Of a stretch of DNA of 64,000 bases, positions 1 through 11,033 are shown in pieces; positions within the stretch are counted from its first letter, which is position 1, and each line of letters starts with the position of its first letter. Source of the stretch: a bacterium (GTDB lineage Bacteria > Bdellovibrionota_C > UBA2361 > OMII01); the NCBI GenBank assembly GCA_017853915.1, contig JAFMIS010000001.1, positions 1 to 64,000 on the forward strand. The letters are read 5' to 3'. Under the pieces are notes generated by a model. That model had not been told where the DNA came from. It searched no databases and saw nothing but the letters and a program-made list of their open reading frames with translations. A program made the translations under genes and the position numbers.

Positions 1-739
1 GCGCGTTAGCGACGCACTTGAATGGAATCGTCCAACTGTACCCGAGCCGCCGCGCAGCCTGAATAGCGACTCGAGCGTCATCACGAAATTGCCGAGGATA
101 GGCGGTATTGCTCTTGGTGCCCTCGATGCGCCGAAAAGCCGCCAGGTATTCGTCTACGAGTATGGGGGGTGAATCAGCGCCAACCCGAAGCCAGAACTCG
201 TAATCCATGACGTAATTTTCCTGCTCTGAGAAGTATCCGTATCGCTCGAACACCTCTCGACGCATAAACACCGCTGGCTGACAGATAAAGTTGTTAATCA
301 GAAGTAACCAGTACGAGTAGTGCCGCAACAAAGAGTTCTTGTACGAGGTAATGGCGCTATGCAATTCGCGTCCCGCACCGTCTATGATACGGCAGCGTCC
401 CGCAAGCCAGAGCTTCGATGGATCACTAGCAAATGCGCTTACTACCCGCGCAATTGCTCCAGGCTCGTAGGAGTCATCAGCGTTTAAAAATGTGACAATC
501 TCTCCACGCGCTTGGCGCAACCCGAGGTTGATTCCCTGCGATTGGTTGGTCCCGGTCGCGTCGATTAGGCGGATTCTATCGCCGTACTCAGCAATAATCG
601 ATCGGGTGGTGTCCTTTGAGCCTGCATCCGTGATGATGTACTCAAGCTCAAAAGGCCCCGTCTGAGAGAGGATGCTCTCAATAGTGTCCCGGATAGTGGA
701 GGCCGAATTGTAGCACGTGGTGACAACCGAAACTTTCAT
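1..739 (-). CDS. Glycosyltransferase family 2 (3' end cut by window edge)
   Basis: The reading frame opens at an ATG whose complement lies at 737-739, and it runs without a stop to the left edge, so only the first 246 residues are visible. The start MKVSVVTTCYNSASTI and the acidic motif NADD at residues 86-89 are the nucleotide-binding and metal-binding signatures of GT-A fold family 2 enzymes, which transfer a sugar from a nucleotide-sugar donor. A GGAGGG stretch sits just upstream of the ATG. Such enzymes usually build surface polysaccharide; the acceptor cannot be deduced. It follows atpC on the same strand after a 36 bp gap, probably as a separate function. Confidence 0.88.
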   Translation of the reverse strand, partial: MKVSVVTTCYNSASTIRDTIESILSQTGPFELEYIITDAGSKDTTRSIIAEYGDRIRLIDATGTNQSQGINLGLRQARGEIVTFLNADDSYEPGAIARVVSAFASDPSKLWLAGRCRIIDGAGRELHSAITSYKNSLLRHYSYWLLLINNFICQPAVFMRREVFERYGYFSEQENYVMDYEFWLRVGADSPPILVDEYLAAFRRIEGTKSNTAYPRQFRDDARVAIQAARRLGYSWTIPFKCVANA

Positions 740-775
740 CGAGTGCCCTCCGCGCGACGGATACCTGGAAACTTC

Positions 776-1186
776 TTAGTTAGCGACCAGAGCTCGAACG
801 GCATCAAGGCGCGCCACCCGCTGTGAGAGCCCCTCCCACTCCGGATCGAAGAGGCTCATCGCCTCAAGCTGCAGCCGTAGCCCATCGAGGTCCTCGGAGA
901 GTATCTGGGTATCAACAGCGCCTGGAATATCAACCGTGTCCGCGAGAAGAGTAAGAACGTTCCCGTTAAAGGTACAGATTCCCCCCGAGACGAGGCAGCG
1001 ACTAGCGGTGCTATCAGCACCTACGTACTCGATCATACCAGTCGCAAGTAATCCAACGAACTCGCAGTGATCCGGGAGGAACCCGAGCTCACCCTCAAGC
1101 GAGGGTACATTGACCGACCGAACCGTTGCCTCGACCTCGAGGCCCCGGCCGGAAAATACTCGTAGTTTGAAGGTTCCGTCTGACAT
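776..1186 (-). CDS. atpC: ATP synthase F1 epsilon subunit
   Basis: The 136-residue product has the epsilon N-terminal beta-sandwich, with GELGFLPDH near residues 32-40, followed by a short helical C-terminal part. Epsilon sits on the central stalk, couples gamma to the c-ring and can inhibit ATP hydrolysis. It is the last gene of the F1 cluster, 23 bp after atpD. An AGGAG sequence lies 8 bp before the ATG. Its length and position match the family, and nothing unusual was seen. Confidence 0.95.
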   Translation of the reverse strand: MSDGTFKLRVFSGRGLEVEATVRSVNVPSLEGELGFLPDHCEFVGLLATGMIEYVGADSTASRCLVSGGICTFNGNVLTLLADTVDIPGAVDTQILSEDLDGLRLQLEAMSLFDPEWEGLSQRVARLDAVRALVAN

Positions 1187-1209
1187 CCCCTACTCTCCTA
1201 GCTCTGCGC

Positions 1210-3557
<2,348 letters not shown>

Positions 3558-3570
3558 GGGGCGTTAATCC

Positions 3571-5175
3571 TTATGCTGCGTTAGCGTGAGACTGCGCGGC
3601 CTTCTGAGCTGGAGCCGCATGAGCTCCCGCGCCGTTCTTTGAACCAGCGAGGGACGCTGCCGTACCAGCCGCGAATTGATCAGCAAATGCGCCGATAGCC
3701 TTCTTAAGACGCTCAGTGATGTCCTTGTCCAGCTCCTGCTTGGCGCGGAGATCCTTCATCAGGTCCGCGTGGCTTGAGAGCAGGTAACGGTGCAGAGCTT
3801 CCTCAAATGGACGCACCTGATCGACCGAGAGCTTATCCGTGTACCCATTCGCGACAGCGAAGATCGATACAACCTGAAGCTCTACCGGCATCGGAACGTT
3901 TTGACCCTGCTTAAGAATCTCAACGAGGCGAGCGCCCTTCGCGAGCTGGGCGCGCGTCGCCGCATCAAGGTCTGAACCGAACTGCGCGAACGCTTGCTTC
4001 TCTCGATATTGAGCGAGGTCAAGACGGAGTGTTCCGGCGATCTTCTTCATCGCCTTCACTTGAGCGGCTCCTCCTACACGAGAAACCGAGAGACCTACGT
4101 TCACCGCCGGTCGGATACCGGAGTTGAAGAGATCCGCCTCAAGGAAGATCTGACCATCAGTGATCGAAATCACGTTCGTGGGAACGTACGCTGATACGTC
4201 ACCCTCGAGGGTCTCGATGATCGGAAGCGCCGTAAGAGAGCCGCCACCAAGCTTGTCGCTCAACTTCGCGGCTCGCTCTAAGAGTCGTGAGTGCAAATAG
4301 AATACATCTCCTGGATATGCCTCTCGTCCCGGTGGACGACGGAGCAGAAGCGAAACGCTGCGGTAGGCGACCGCGTGCTTTGAAAGATCATCGTAAATCA
4401 CGAGCGCGTGCTTGCCGTTCTCCATGAAGTACTCTCCCATCGCGCATCCAGTGTACGGAGCGAGGAAGGACATCGGAGCTGGCTCTGAAGCGGTCGCCGC
4501 GACCACGATGGTGTGGTCCATAGCGCCGTGCTCCTTAAGTCGCTCTACAACTTGAACGACCGAGGAGCGCTTCTGGCCAATCGCGACGTAAATACAGATT
4601 ACGCCGTTACCCTTCTGGTTAATAATCGTGTCGATGGCAACGGTTGTTTTGCCGGTCTTCTTATCACCAATGATAAGCTCGCGCTGACCACGACCTACTG
4701 GCGTCATCGAGTCGATCGCCTTGAGTCCGGTCTGCATCGGCTCATGAACTGATTTGCGGCCAACGATACCCGGGGCTTTAATCTCAATACGACGCTTGTG
4801 TGGACTATTGATATCACCAAGTCCATCGATCGGATTTCCAAGCGCGTCGACAACGCGACCAACGAGCGCCTCGCCTACTGGAACCTGGGCGATCTGACCG
4901 GTTCGCTTGACGGTGTCACCCTCCTTAATCGTGGAGGTCTCTCCCATAACGACCACGCCGACGTTGTCCTCCTCAAGGTTAAGGGCGATACCCTTTGTGC
5001 CGTTGGCGAACTCCACGAGCTCTCCAAGAGCGACCTTGCCAAGACCGTACGCGCGCGCGATTCCATCACCCACGCTCAAAACCGAACCAACCTCGGTGAG
5101 GTCCTGCTCAGTCGATACGCTGCCGATCTTATCTTTGATAATTCTGCTTATCTCATCTGCACGTATATCATCCAT
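3571..5175 (-). CDS. atpA: ATP synthase F1 alpha subunit
   Basis: The product has the full alpha architecture, with a P-loop GDKKTGKT at residues 170-177 and the segment [20 protein letters not shown] that precedes the nucleotide site. Most bacteria have GDRQTGKT, so the RQ-to-KK change is a mild variation. The 534-residue length includes an Ala/Gly-rich tail of about 30 residues that standard alpha subunits (about 500-510 residues) lack. An AGAGG ribosome site lies 5 bp before the ATG. The alpha sites are non-catalytic and regulatory. Confidence 0.97.
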   Translation of the reverse strand: MDDIRADEISRIIKDKIGSVSTEQDLTEVGSVLSVGDGIARAYGLGKVALGELVEFANGTKGIALNLEEDNVGVVVMGETSTIKEGDTVKRTGQIAQVPVGEALVGRVVDALGNPIDGLGDINSPHKRRIEIKAPGIVGRKSVHEPMQTGLKAIDSMTPVGRGQRELIIGDKKTGKTTVAIDTIINQKGNGVICIYVAIGQKRSSVVQVVERLKEHGAMDHTIVVAATASEPAPMSFLAPYTGCAMGEYFMENGKHALVIYDDLSKHAVAYRSVSLLLRRPPGREAYPGDVFYLHSRLLERAAKLSDKLGGGSLTALPIIETLEGDVSAYVPTNVISITDGQIFLEADLFNSGIRPAVNVGLSVSRVGGAAQVKAMKKIAGTLRLDLAQYREKQAFAQFGSDLDAATRAQLAKGARLVEILKQGQNVPMPVELQVVSIFAVANGYTDKLSVDQVRPFEEALHRYLLSSHADLMKDLRAKQELDKDITERLKKAIGAFADQFAAGTAASLAGSKNGAGAHAAPAQKAAQSHANAA

Positions 5176-5202
5176 ACTTACCTCTTCTCTAATAAATCTC
5201 TC

Positions 5203-5754
5203 TTAACGCGTTAGTTGTGTCGCGATCCGCTGTAAAGTCCCAGCTACTGATCGATCGAGGAGCTTATCGCCAAGACGAATTGTGAGCCCTCCCAGCAATG
5301 CTGGATCAGTCTTCACACTCAATGCCACTTCGCCTCCGAGAGCCTGAGATAGTCGGCCTTTAAGTCCGGAGACGACATCATCGTTGGCCGCCTGCGCAAA
5401 GGTCACTTCAAGCGCTAGGTTCTTGCGATACTCACTGACGAGCTGCGCGAAGATTGTCGAGACGCTCGGTACTATCTGCGCCTTGCGCAATTCAACGAGC
5501 GCTCGCACCATTTTTTTTGTAGGCTCATTGACCCATCCACCTAATGCTTGCGCGACTCCGTCAACAACTGAAAGGCGCTGCGAGTCGGAGACGCGAGGAT
5601 TGAGCATGCTGTCGCGAAACTCTATCGACGCGCCCCACACCTGGGTGAATCTCGCCAGTTGGTGCGACGTCGCGTCGAAATCCTGCGGGTTTGTTACCTC
5701 AAACAGGGCTCGCGCGTATCGCTTTGCTACTTTTTCCTGTCGTCCTGAAGCCAT
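5203..5754 (-). CDS. atpH: ATP synthase F1 delta subunit
   Basis: The 183-residue product begins with the typical helical domain (VAKRYARALFEVTN) and ends with LLGGLTIRLGDKLLDRSVAG, the conserved C-terminal signature of OSCP/delta. Delta caps the F1 head and ties it to the b/b' stator. The gene lies between atpF and atpA, as expected. Confidence 0.95.
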   Translation of the reverse strand: MASGRQEKVAKRYARALFEVTNPQDFDATSHQLARFTQVWGASIEFRDSMLNPRVSDSQRLSVVDGVAQALGGWVNEPTKKMVRALVELRKAQIVPSVSTIFAQLVSEYRKNLALEVTFAQAANDDVVSGLKGRLSQALGGEVALSVKTDPALLGGLTIRLGDKLLDRSVAGTLQRIATQLTR

Positions 5755-5781
5755 GAAATCTCTTCTTAGTCCCCTACTCTC

Positions 5782-6357
5782 TTACTGCGTCAGACGTTTC
5801 GCTCGAGCCACAGCGGCGTCAACGTAAGCCTGCTGTCGCGACGCGAACTCGCCACCAACAAATTTTCCACGCGCGATCTCAAGCGCCCGCGCTACCAGGG
5901 TCGATTTAAACGCGGAGAGCGCTGAGCGTCCCTCCCCAGCCACCATCTCCCGAGCCTGCTCACGAATGCGAGCAGCACGCTCGTCGGCCTGCTTGACGAT
6001 GTGCTCAGCCTCAACCTTCGCTTGAGAAAGTATCTCCTGTCGCGCGCGCTCCTGCTCAGTGGAGAGCCCTCGGGTCAGTGCCTCGATGGCGTTCAATTCT
6101 CTCTCGGCGCCTTCGACCTCAGCCGTTGAACTCGCCACCATCTCCTGAATCTGTTCACGACGAGCAGCCCACCCTTTCCGAATCGGGGCTCGCAGAAGGT
6201 AAGTAAGAAGAGCGGCGTAGATGAGGAAGTTAATCCAGTACGCGGATAGGTCTGTTATCGATGGAGTGTGTTCTGCTCCTGACGCAACAGCGACCGACAC
6301 AGGAATCAAGAGCGCTCCGAGGCCCGCAAGGTATCGTACGGAGTGGGATAGTTTCAT
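5782..6357 (-). CDS. atpF: ATP synthase Fo b subunit with signal-like N terminus
   Basis: The start chosen is the ATG at 6357 (MKLSHSVRYLAGLGALLIP); the frame is open further upstream, but that part looks non-coding. From this start there is a hydrophobic segment ending near VAVASG, then a second membrane segment YWINFLIYAALLTYLL and a long charged helix typical of the peripheral stalk. An extra signal-peptide-like segment on b is common in delta-type bacteria. A gap of about 200 bp separates it from atpF'. It pairs with b' to form a heterodimeric stator. Confidence 0.92.
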   Translation of the reverse strand: MKLSHSVRYLAGLGALLIPVSVAVASGAEHTPSITDLSAYWINFLIYAALLTYLLRAPIRKGWAARREQIQEMVASSTAEVEGAERELNAIEALTRGLSTEQERARQEILSQAKVEAEHIVKQADERAARIREQAREMVAGEGRSALSAFKSTLVARALEIARGKFVGGEFASRQQAYVDAAVARAKRLTQ

Positions 6358-6559
6358 CGTTGTAAAATCTCTCTCTAGTTTGTTCTCTTGTAGAGAAGAA
6401 CCAGGGGTACCAAAATGCGCCGATAGGATAGCCACTCTAGCCGCAGAAGTCACCCCTTAGCATGACGATTTGTTTGCTTTTTCCCCCACTCCGGACAGAT
6501 GCGAAAGCGCGGCGCAGGCGAGTTTACATCGGCCAAAAAACGGTCAAAAAAACAGGGAA

Positions 6560-7033
6560 TTAGTTAAGGCTTAGCTGAGAGTCCACCTGCGAGGCGAGCC
6601 TGCTAGCCAACTCTTTGGCCTCTGTCTCGGCGCTCGACTGCGCCCTCTTGAGCTGTTCGGTTATGGCGATCCGACCGGCTTTTATCGATTCGGCAGCTTC
6701 AGCCTCGGCCTTGGCGACGATCTGACTGGCCTTGGTCTTGGCATCCCGAACGACGTCCGAGCGAGTTTTGTTTGCTTCAACTCGGGCTTGGAACATGGCG
6801 TCATCGTAGCGAGTCCGAAGAGCCGAAGCTTTCTGACGCATCTGGTCGGCCGTGAAGAGCGCTCCCGCTGTCACTGACTCGCGCTGCTCAACGTGCTCCA
6901 GAAGCGGTCGAAACACCTGCGTTTCCAGAGTCTTATACAGCGCGAATATCAACACTGTGCCGATCACGATCATCACTCCATCGATAGGAGTGAGATTGAG
7001 GACTGCTAGGATATTTTCGATCTTCTCTTGCAT
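6560..7033 (-). CDS. atpF': ATP synthase Fo b' subunit
   Basis: The 157-residue product has one N-terminal membrane helix (VMIVIGTVLIFALYKTLETQ) and then an Ala/Lys/Glu-rich coiled-coil helix, the layout of a second b-type stator subunit. Having both b and b' is known from photosynthetic bacteria and from Deltaproteobacteria. It is the first atp gene of this cluster, just downstream of the bactofilin gene. An alternative reading as a duplicated b is equivalent in function. Confidence 0.9.
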   Translation of the reverse strand: MQEKIENILAVLNLTPIDGVMIVIGTVLIFALYKTLETQVFRPLLEHVEQRESVTAGALFTADQMRQKASALRTRYDDAMFQARVEANKTRSDVVRDAKTKASQIVAKAEAEAAESIKAGRIAITEQLKRAQSSAETEAKELASRLASQVDSQLSLN

Positions 7034-7065
7034 GGGCTAGAGATTCGTCGATTTCGCGAATTAGA

Positions 7066-7488
7066 TCAACCTTTGGGCGAGGCAACTGGCTTTTTCCCCT
7101 GCTCCGGCATCGCACATCGCCCAACAAAGGTGGCTCCTGGCTCGATCATTATCTGCTCAGTGGTCACGTCGCCCCGCAGCTCTGAGCCGTTTAAGAGCGA
7201 TGTCGAACGGGCAGCATGGGCGTCCCCGGTAAGCTTTCCCTCAAGGACTATCTCGGCCGCGCTTAAGCGCCCTGTCACCGAGCCGCCAGCAGCAACCACG
7301 ATCTTTGAGTCGGAAACCACCTCACCCTCAACAACCCCTGAAACTACGATATCCCCGCGGGATTTAATGTCGCCCTTGAAGGTAGTTTCAGCGGCAATAA
7401 TGGTCGCAGCCCCCTTTGAAGCTGTGGCGCCTAAGGTGAACTTTGAATTTGATCCGTATGTATCCGTAGCGAGTGCTTGCTGTGCCAT
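7066..7488 (-). CDS. Bactofilin (polymer-forming cytoskeletal protein)
   Basis: The 140-residue product carries the repetitive beta-helix pattern of bactofilins (FKGDIKSRGDIVVSGVVEGE and several following Gly/Val-rich turns), flanked by short disordered ends. Bactofilins self-assemble without nucleotides into filaments that place cell-wall enzymes or, in Myxococcus, ParABS complexes. Its place between parB and the atp genes is conserved in delta-type bacteria, so a link to chromosome segregation is plausible. A GGGAGGA ribosome site lies 8 bp before the ATG. Confidence 0.92.
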   Translation of the reverse strand: MAQQALATDTYGSNSKFTLGATASKGAATIIAAETTFKGDIKSRGDIVVSGVVEGEVVSDSKIVVAAGGSVTGRLSAAEIVLEGKLTGDAHAARSTSLLNGSELRGDVTTEQIMIEPGATFVGRCAMPEQGKKPVASPKG

Positions 7489-7526
7489 AGTGAGTATCCT
7501 CCCTTAAAACTTTCGTCTCTGTTTAA

Positions 7527-8489
7527 TTATTCCCTGCTTGTAGTCAGTATCTGGACAAGGCGATCGAGCTCGGCGTCTGAAAAATAGTGCAGCTCTATCG
7601 CGCCACCCTTGCGTGCCTTACGAATCGAGACCTTTGTTCCAAGCGCATTTCTCAGGCGCTCTTCAAGCTCTGGATAGGCTGAAATACGCGTTATTTTACC
7701 CGTTTCTGCCCCCTCGCCCGCGGAGGTCTTTCGCGACGCGTCTAGCACAACTTCGCGAGAAACGATCGCTTCGATAGCGCGCACCGACAGGCTTTCGGCG
7801 ACAATCTTGTTAGCCAAACTAATCTGCACTACGGGCTCCTTCACCGTGAGAATCGCCTTGGCGTGTCCGAGGGAGATTCGACCATCGCGCACCATCTCCT
7901 GAACGGCCGACGGGAGCTTTAAAATTCGAGCTATGTTGGCCACTGTCGCGCGGTCCTTTCCCACTCGCTCGGCGACCTCTTGTACGGTGAGCGAAAAATC
8001 TTCAATCAGGCGCTGGTAGCCCTTGGCCTCCTCAATCGGATTAAGGCTCTGGCGCTGAATGTTCTCGACAAGGGCTATCTCGAGGGTCTCCCTCTCTCCT
8101 AAATCGCGAATAATTACAGGTATTTGCGCTAGGCCGGCTCTGTTTGCGGCACGAAAACGACGCTCTCCGGCTACTATCTGATAGCCGCCAGCATAGGGCC
8201 TGACAAGAATCGGCTGAAGCACTCCAAGTACCTTAATTGACTCAGATAATTCATTGATCTCCTGCTCTAAAAACTCCTGACGTGGTTGGTTTGGGTTGGC
8301 TATAATCTGGGAGATTGCCAGGTATGTTACCTCCCCCTCCGCCTCGCGAACTATCTCCGGTGCACTAGAGGCCAACGGAAGATCGGTGTTGCTAGCAGGC
8401 TCACGAGGCTGCACAACAGCGACAGGGGCAGCGCTTGAAACGAGAGCGCTAAGACCACGACCCAATGCCATACGCGTATTCTTCTTCAT
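7527..8489 (-). CDS. parB: Chromosome-partitioning protein ParB
   Basis: The product begins MKKNTRMALGRGLSALV, the ParA-contact segment of chromosomal ParB. It then has GERRFRA, the CTP-binding motif, and a helix-turn-helix around TVQEVAERVGKDRATVANIA, which binds parS; the C-terminal part dimerises. ParB loads at parS and slides as a CTP-dependent clamp. The ATG at 8489 is preferred because GGGAG lies 7 bp before it; a TTG two codons upstream is the alternative. Four parS sites lie in the neighbourhood, one between this gene and parA. Confidence 0.96.
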   Translation of the reverse strand: MKKNTRMALGRGLSALVSSAAPVAVVQPREPASNTDLPLASSAPEIVREAEGEVTYLAISQIIANPNQPRQEFLEQEINELSESIKVLGVLQPILVRPYAGGYQIVAGERRFRAANRAGLAQIPVIIRDLGERETLEIALVENIQRQSLNPIEEAKGYQRLIEDFSLTVQEVAERVGKDRATVANIARILKLPSAVQEMVRDGRISLGHAKAILTVKEPVVQISLANKIVAESLSVRAIEAIVSREVVLDASRKTSAGEGAETGKITRISAYPELEERLRNALGTKVSIRKARKGGAIELHYFSDAELDRLVQILTTSRE

Positions 8490-8523
8490 TACCAAACTCC
8501 CGATTAATCACTCTACTCAAAAA

Positions 8524-8539
8524 CGTTCCACGTGGAACA
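8524..8539. promoter_or_regulatory. parS site in the parA-parB spacer
   Basis: The sequence CGTTCCACGTGGAACA contains the perfect palindrome GTTCCACGTGGAAC and differs at one outer base from the consensus parS. It lies between the parB start and the parA stop, so ParB binding could also dampen parB transcription. Confidence 0.9.
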
Positions 8540-8541
8540 CG

Positions 8542-9351
8542 TCACGCCGCCTTCTCCTCGGAACCGCCCTCAGGCTTATCCTTGTTGAGCTCGAGACGTT
8601 CTATCAATTCACCAGCGAGCGCCAGATAGCTCTTTGCACCAGCGCTCTGCGGATCGTACTTACAGATCGGCAGGCCATGGCTAGGACACTCGGAGAGTTT
8701 GATATTCCTTGGGATGCGGGCTCTAAACAGCCGCTCACCGAAGTGCTTCTCGGCCTCTTGGTGAACCTGTAACGACAGGTTCGTTCGCGCGTCGTACATA
8801 GTTAGGAACACGCCCAAGAGCTGCAGCTCGGGATTAAAGGTCTGCTGAACAAAAGCGATAGTATTGAGAAGCCCAGAGAGACCCTCCAACGAGTAGTACT
8901 CGGCTTGCAGAGGAACAATGACCGATTGAGCCGCTCCAAGAGCATTCAATGTCAGAAGGCCGGAGGAGGGGGGACAGTCGATGATAATAAGATCGAATTG
9001 AGGCTGAATATCCGCAAGTGCACTGCGGAGAATCAGCTCACGTCCCGGTGCACGGCCAATCTCAAGCTCAAGGCTCACCAGATCATGGGATCCAGGCACC
9101 ACGCTTAGGTTACGGATAGAAGAGGGAACAATGACGTCCTTGAGTGGCACCTTACCAAAAAAGGCATCATATAGGTCTCTGCCTTCGGGGTGCCTCTCAA
9201 CTCCAAGACCGCTTGTAGCGCTCGCCTGTGGATCAAAATCAAGGAGCAGGACTTTAAAACCGAGAAGGGCAAGTTGCGCGGAGATACTAACAGCGCTTGT
9301 AGTCTTACCAACGCCGCCTTTCTGATTAGCGAGAGCGATTATCTGAGCCAT
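8542..9351 (-). CDS. parA: Chromosome-partitioning ATPase ParA (Soj)
   Basis: The product starts MAQIIALANQKGGVGKTTSA, whose deviant Walker A motif KGGVGKTT marks the ParA/MinD family; IIIDCPPSSGLLT is the Walker B region. ParA binds DNA non-specifically as an ATP dimer and is released by ParB, which moves the origin region. The ATG at 9351 is chosen because the family begins right there; about 20 upstream in-frame codons look non-coding. At 269 residues it is of normal length. It forms an operon with parB and the bactofilin. Confidence 0.95.
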   Translation of the reverse strand: MAQIIALANQKGGVGKTTSAVSISAQLALLGFKVLLLDFDPQASATSGLGVERHPEGRDLYDAFFGKVPLKDVIVPSSIRNLSVVPGSHDLVSLELEIGRAPGRELILRSALADIQPQFDLIIIDCPPSSGLLTLNALGAAQSVIVPLQAEYYSLEGLSGLLNTIAFVQQTFNPELQLLGVFLTMYDARTNLSLQVHQEAEKHFGERLFRARIPRNIKLSECPSHGLPICKYDPQSAGAKSYLALAGELIERLELNKDKPEGGSEEKAA

Positions 9352-9423
9352 AATGAGAAGCTTTAGACCGGAGAGTGTAGAGGTATCACGAGTTCGAATC
9401 AGTCTCAACACAAAACACTCGAC

Positions 9424-9439
9424 TGTTCCACGTGGAACA
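9424..9439. promoter_or_regulatory. parS site 2
   Basis: TGTTCCACGTGGAACA, a perfect 16 bp palindrome matching the parS consensus; the symmetry extends to 18 bp (9423-9440). It lies upstream of parA. Confidence 0.92.
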
Positions 9440-9479
9440 GAAATATTTTCTCAAGACGAGATCGTCTGGGCGTTGTAGC

Positions 9480-9495
9480 TGTTCCACGTGGAACA
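9480..9495. promoter_or_regulatory. parS site 3
   Basis: TGTTCCACGTGGAACA, a perfect palindrome, 56 bp from the previous site. Confidence 0.92.
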
Positions 9496-9534
9496 TATTT
9501 CTTTATTTTTTATTTGCACCGCTGCAGTCACACA

Positions 9535-9550
9535 TGTTCCACGTGGAACA
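9535..9550. promoter_or_regulatory. parS site 4
   Basis: TGTTCCACGTGGAACA, a perfect palindrome, 55 bp from site 3. The three upstream sites are therefore spaced at 56 and 55 bp, between five and six helical turns. Confidence 0.92.
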
Positions 9551-9839
9551 GCTACACGGTGCGATCACAACCAAGACAAAACCGCATCGAGACCAGTGCG
9601 CACCGAACACGGATATAATCAATTCGCAAATCCACGATGCACGTCTCCTGCGCTCTTCCACTACCCAATAAGAATTTACCGAGAAACTAAGAATCAACTA
9701 GGACACTATCAAGAGTGCAGAGAGCGTTGGGGTAGGGGGCTCTACGCTGACACTGCAGCAACAGCTATCGATATCCAACTCTAAACCAACCATATTGTCG
9801 AATTGCGTTTTATTCAGCAGAACAGTTCGGATAATATAA
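9551..9839. other. Non-coding spacer right of the parS cluster
   Basis: This stretch of about 290 bp runs from the last parS site to the end of the AONS-like gene. I see no convincing gene, RNA or hairpin in it; possible short frames lack ribosome sites. It probably holds the upstream part of the parA promoter region. Confidence 0.5.
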
Positions 9840-11018
9840 CTAATCGGCACTGGGAAGCCGTTTCCGGACCTCGAGCAAACTATCCATCAGCCACGTGATC
9901 TCTTCCTCAGAGTGTCCGGTCGACAGGAGAATGCGCGCAACCGCTCCGTTACGACGCAGCCCACGAGCAGCCAGTGCATCAACCACGACACCACGCTGCA
10001 AAAGAGCGTCCTGTAACTCGCGCGCTTTTAGTAAACTCTCGCACCAGATCGCGGTGATTGGCGCGCTCTCGTCGCTTACAACGTTCCATCCCTGAGCCCG
10101 CAACGCCGCGCTGACCATTTTCGATCGCATCGCGAGACGATCGCGCTGCGTAATCGCGACCTCAACAAGATCCAGAGCGCGCTCAACGATCGCCGTAGCG
10201 ATGATTGAAGGAGCAGCCTCAAGACGAACGTAACGCGAACGATTACCCAGCACATCACGCAGCTCCTGCGAGCCAACCAGCGCGGCCAGCTCGACACCAG
10301 CTATCGGCGCGAAATTGATCAACCGCGCAAGTAGGGCAGGAGAGGAGGGAACATCCTCAGCGCTTCCCGCGCCGCGCAGACCCGAGTGCCCAAGCGCTGC
10401 TGTCTCATCAATCATCCCCCAGGCTCCGCTCTGCTCAAGCGCCGAGAGGAATCGTGTTGTGTTCAAGCGCTGTCCTGTGACGGACGCGATAGCCTCGGCC
10501 ACCACCACGATCCGCTTGGCTAATCGATACCGTTCAAGGATCTGGCGTAGCTCATCCTCGCTCTCAAACTCCACGTACTCGGCTCCCATCAAGGCGCTCG
10601 CGTCAGCAAGCGGCAGCGTCGTAAGCGAGGGGCCAACAACCACCACCCCCTCAGAGCACAGAGCCGTAATTGTGCTTAAAATAGCCTGATTTTTGGTCGA
10701 AAAAAGCAGCGCTCCCTCAGCCGCGAAAAAACGCCCAATCCGCGCCTCACAGGTCAGGTGTGCTGGGGTGATGCCGCCGACGTGGCGACCACTGGCTAAA
10801 CCTACGCCGTACTCCTGTAGGGAGTGAACCGCAACCGATGTGAGCTCGCGATGCCCGTGAAGCTCAAGAAAGTTCCAGGCGGCAAAGCTCGTCACAACCC
10901 GACCACGATAGGTAGGATGGAGCGCGTCCACGCCGGCTCGAATCCCGATATCGGGACTCGGGGAGGGGACATCGAGCGCGATCTCTCGAGCTAACTCTAT
11001 TTTAATATCGCTCTTCAC
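9840..11018 (-). CDS. AONS/KBL-family homologue lacking the PLP lysine (probable pseudoenzyme)
   Basis: The 392-residue product has the overall sequence of the alpha-oxoamine synthase family (8-amino-7-oxononanoate synthase, serine palmitoyltransferase), with segments such as LQEYGVGLASGRHVGG (residues 67-82) and MIDETAALGHSGL. The key residues are changed: the family's PLP-binding lysine in GTFSKALG aligns with Pro238 in NFAPIAG, the ring-stacking His aligns with Thr133, and the DEAH-type His aligns with Ala207. Asp204, which contacts the pyridine nitrogen, is kept. The frame is intact, so this is a retained protein, perhaps a non-catalytic partner like the LCB1 subunit of serine palmitoyltransferase. 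No active partner is visible nearby. It follows prfB by 15 bp. Confidence 0.82.
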   Translation of the reverse strand: MKSDIKIELAREIALDVPSPSPDIGIRAGVDALHPTYRGRVVTSFAAWNFLELHGHRELTSVAVHSLQEYGVGLASGRHVGGITPAHLTCEARIGRFFAAEGALLFSTKNQAILSTITALCSEGVVVVGPSLTTLPLADASALMGAEYVEFESEDELRQILERYRLAKRIVVVAEAIASVTGQRLNTTRFLSALEQSGAWGMIDETAALGHSGLRGAGSAEDVPSSPALLARLINFAPIAGVELAALVGSQELRDVLGNRSRYVRLEAAPSIIATAIVERALDLVEVAITQRDRLAMRSKMVSAALRAQGWNVVSDESAPITAIWCESLLKARELQDALLQRGVVVDALAARGLRRNGAVARILLSTGHSEEEITWLMDSLLEVRKRLPSAD

Positions 11019-11033
11019 GAATTATATCGGATC

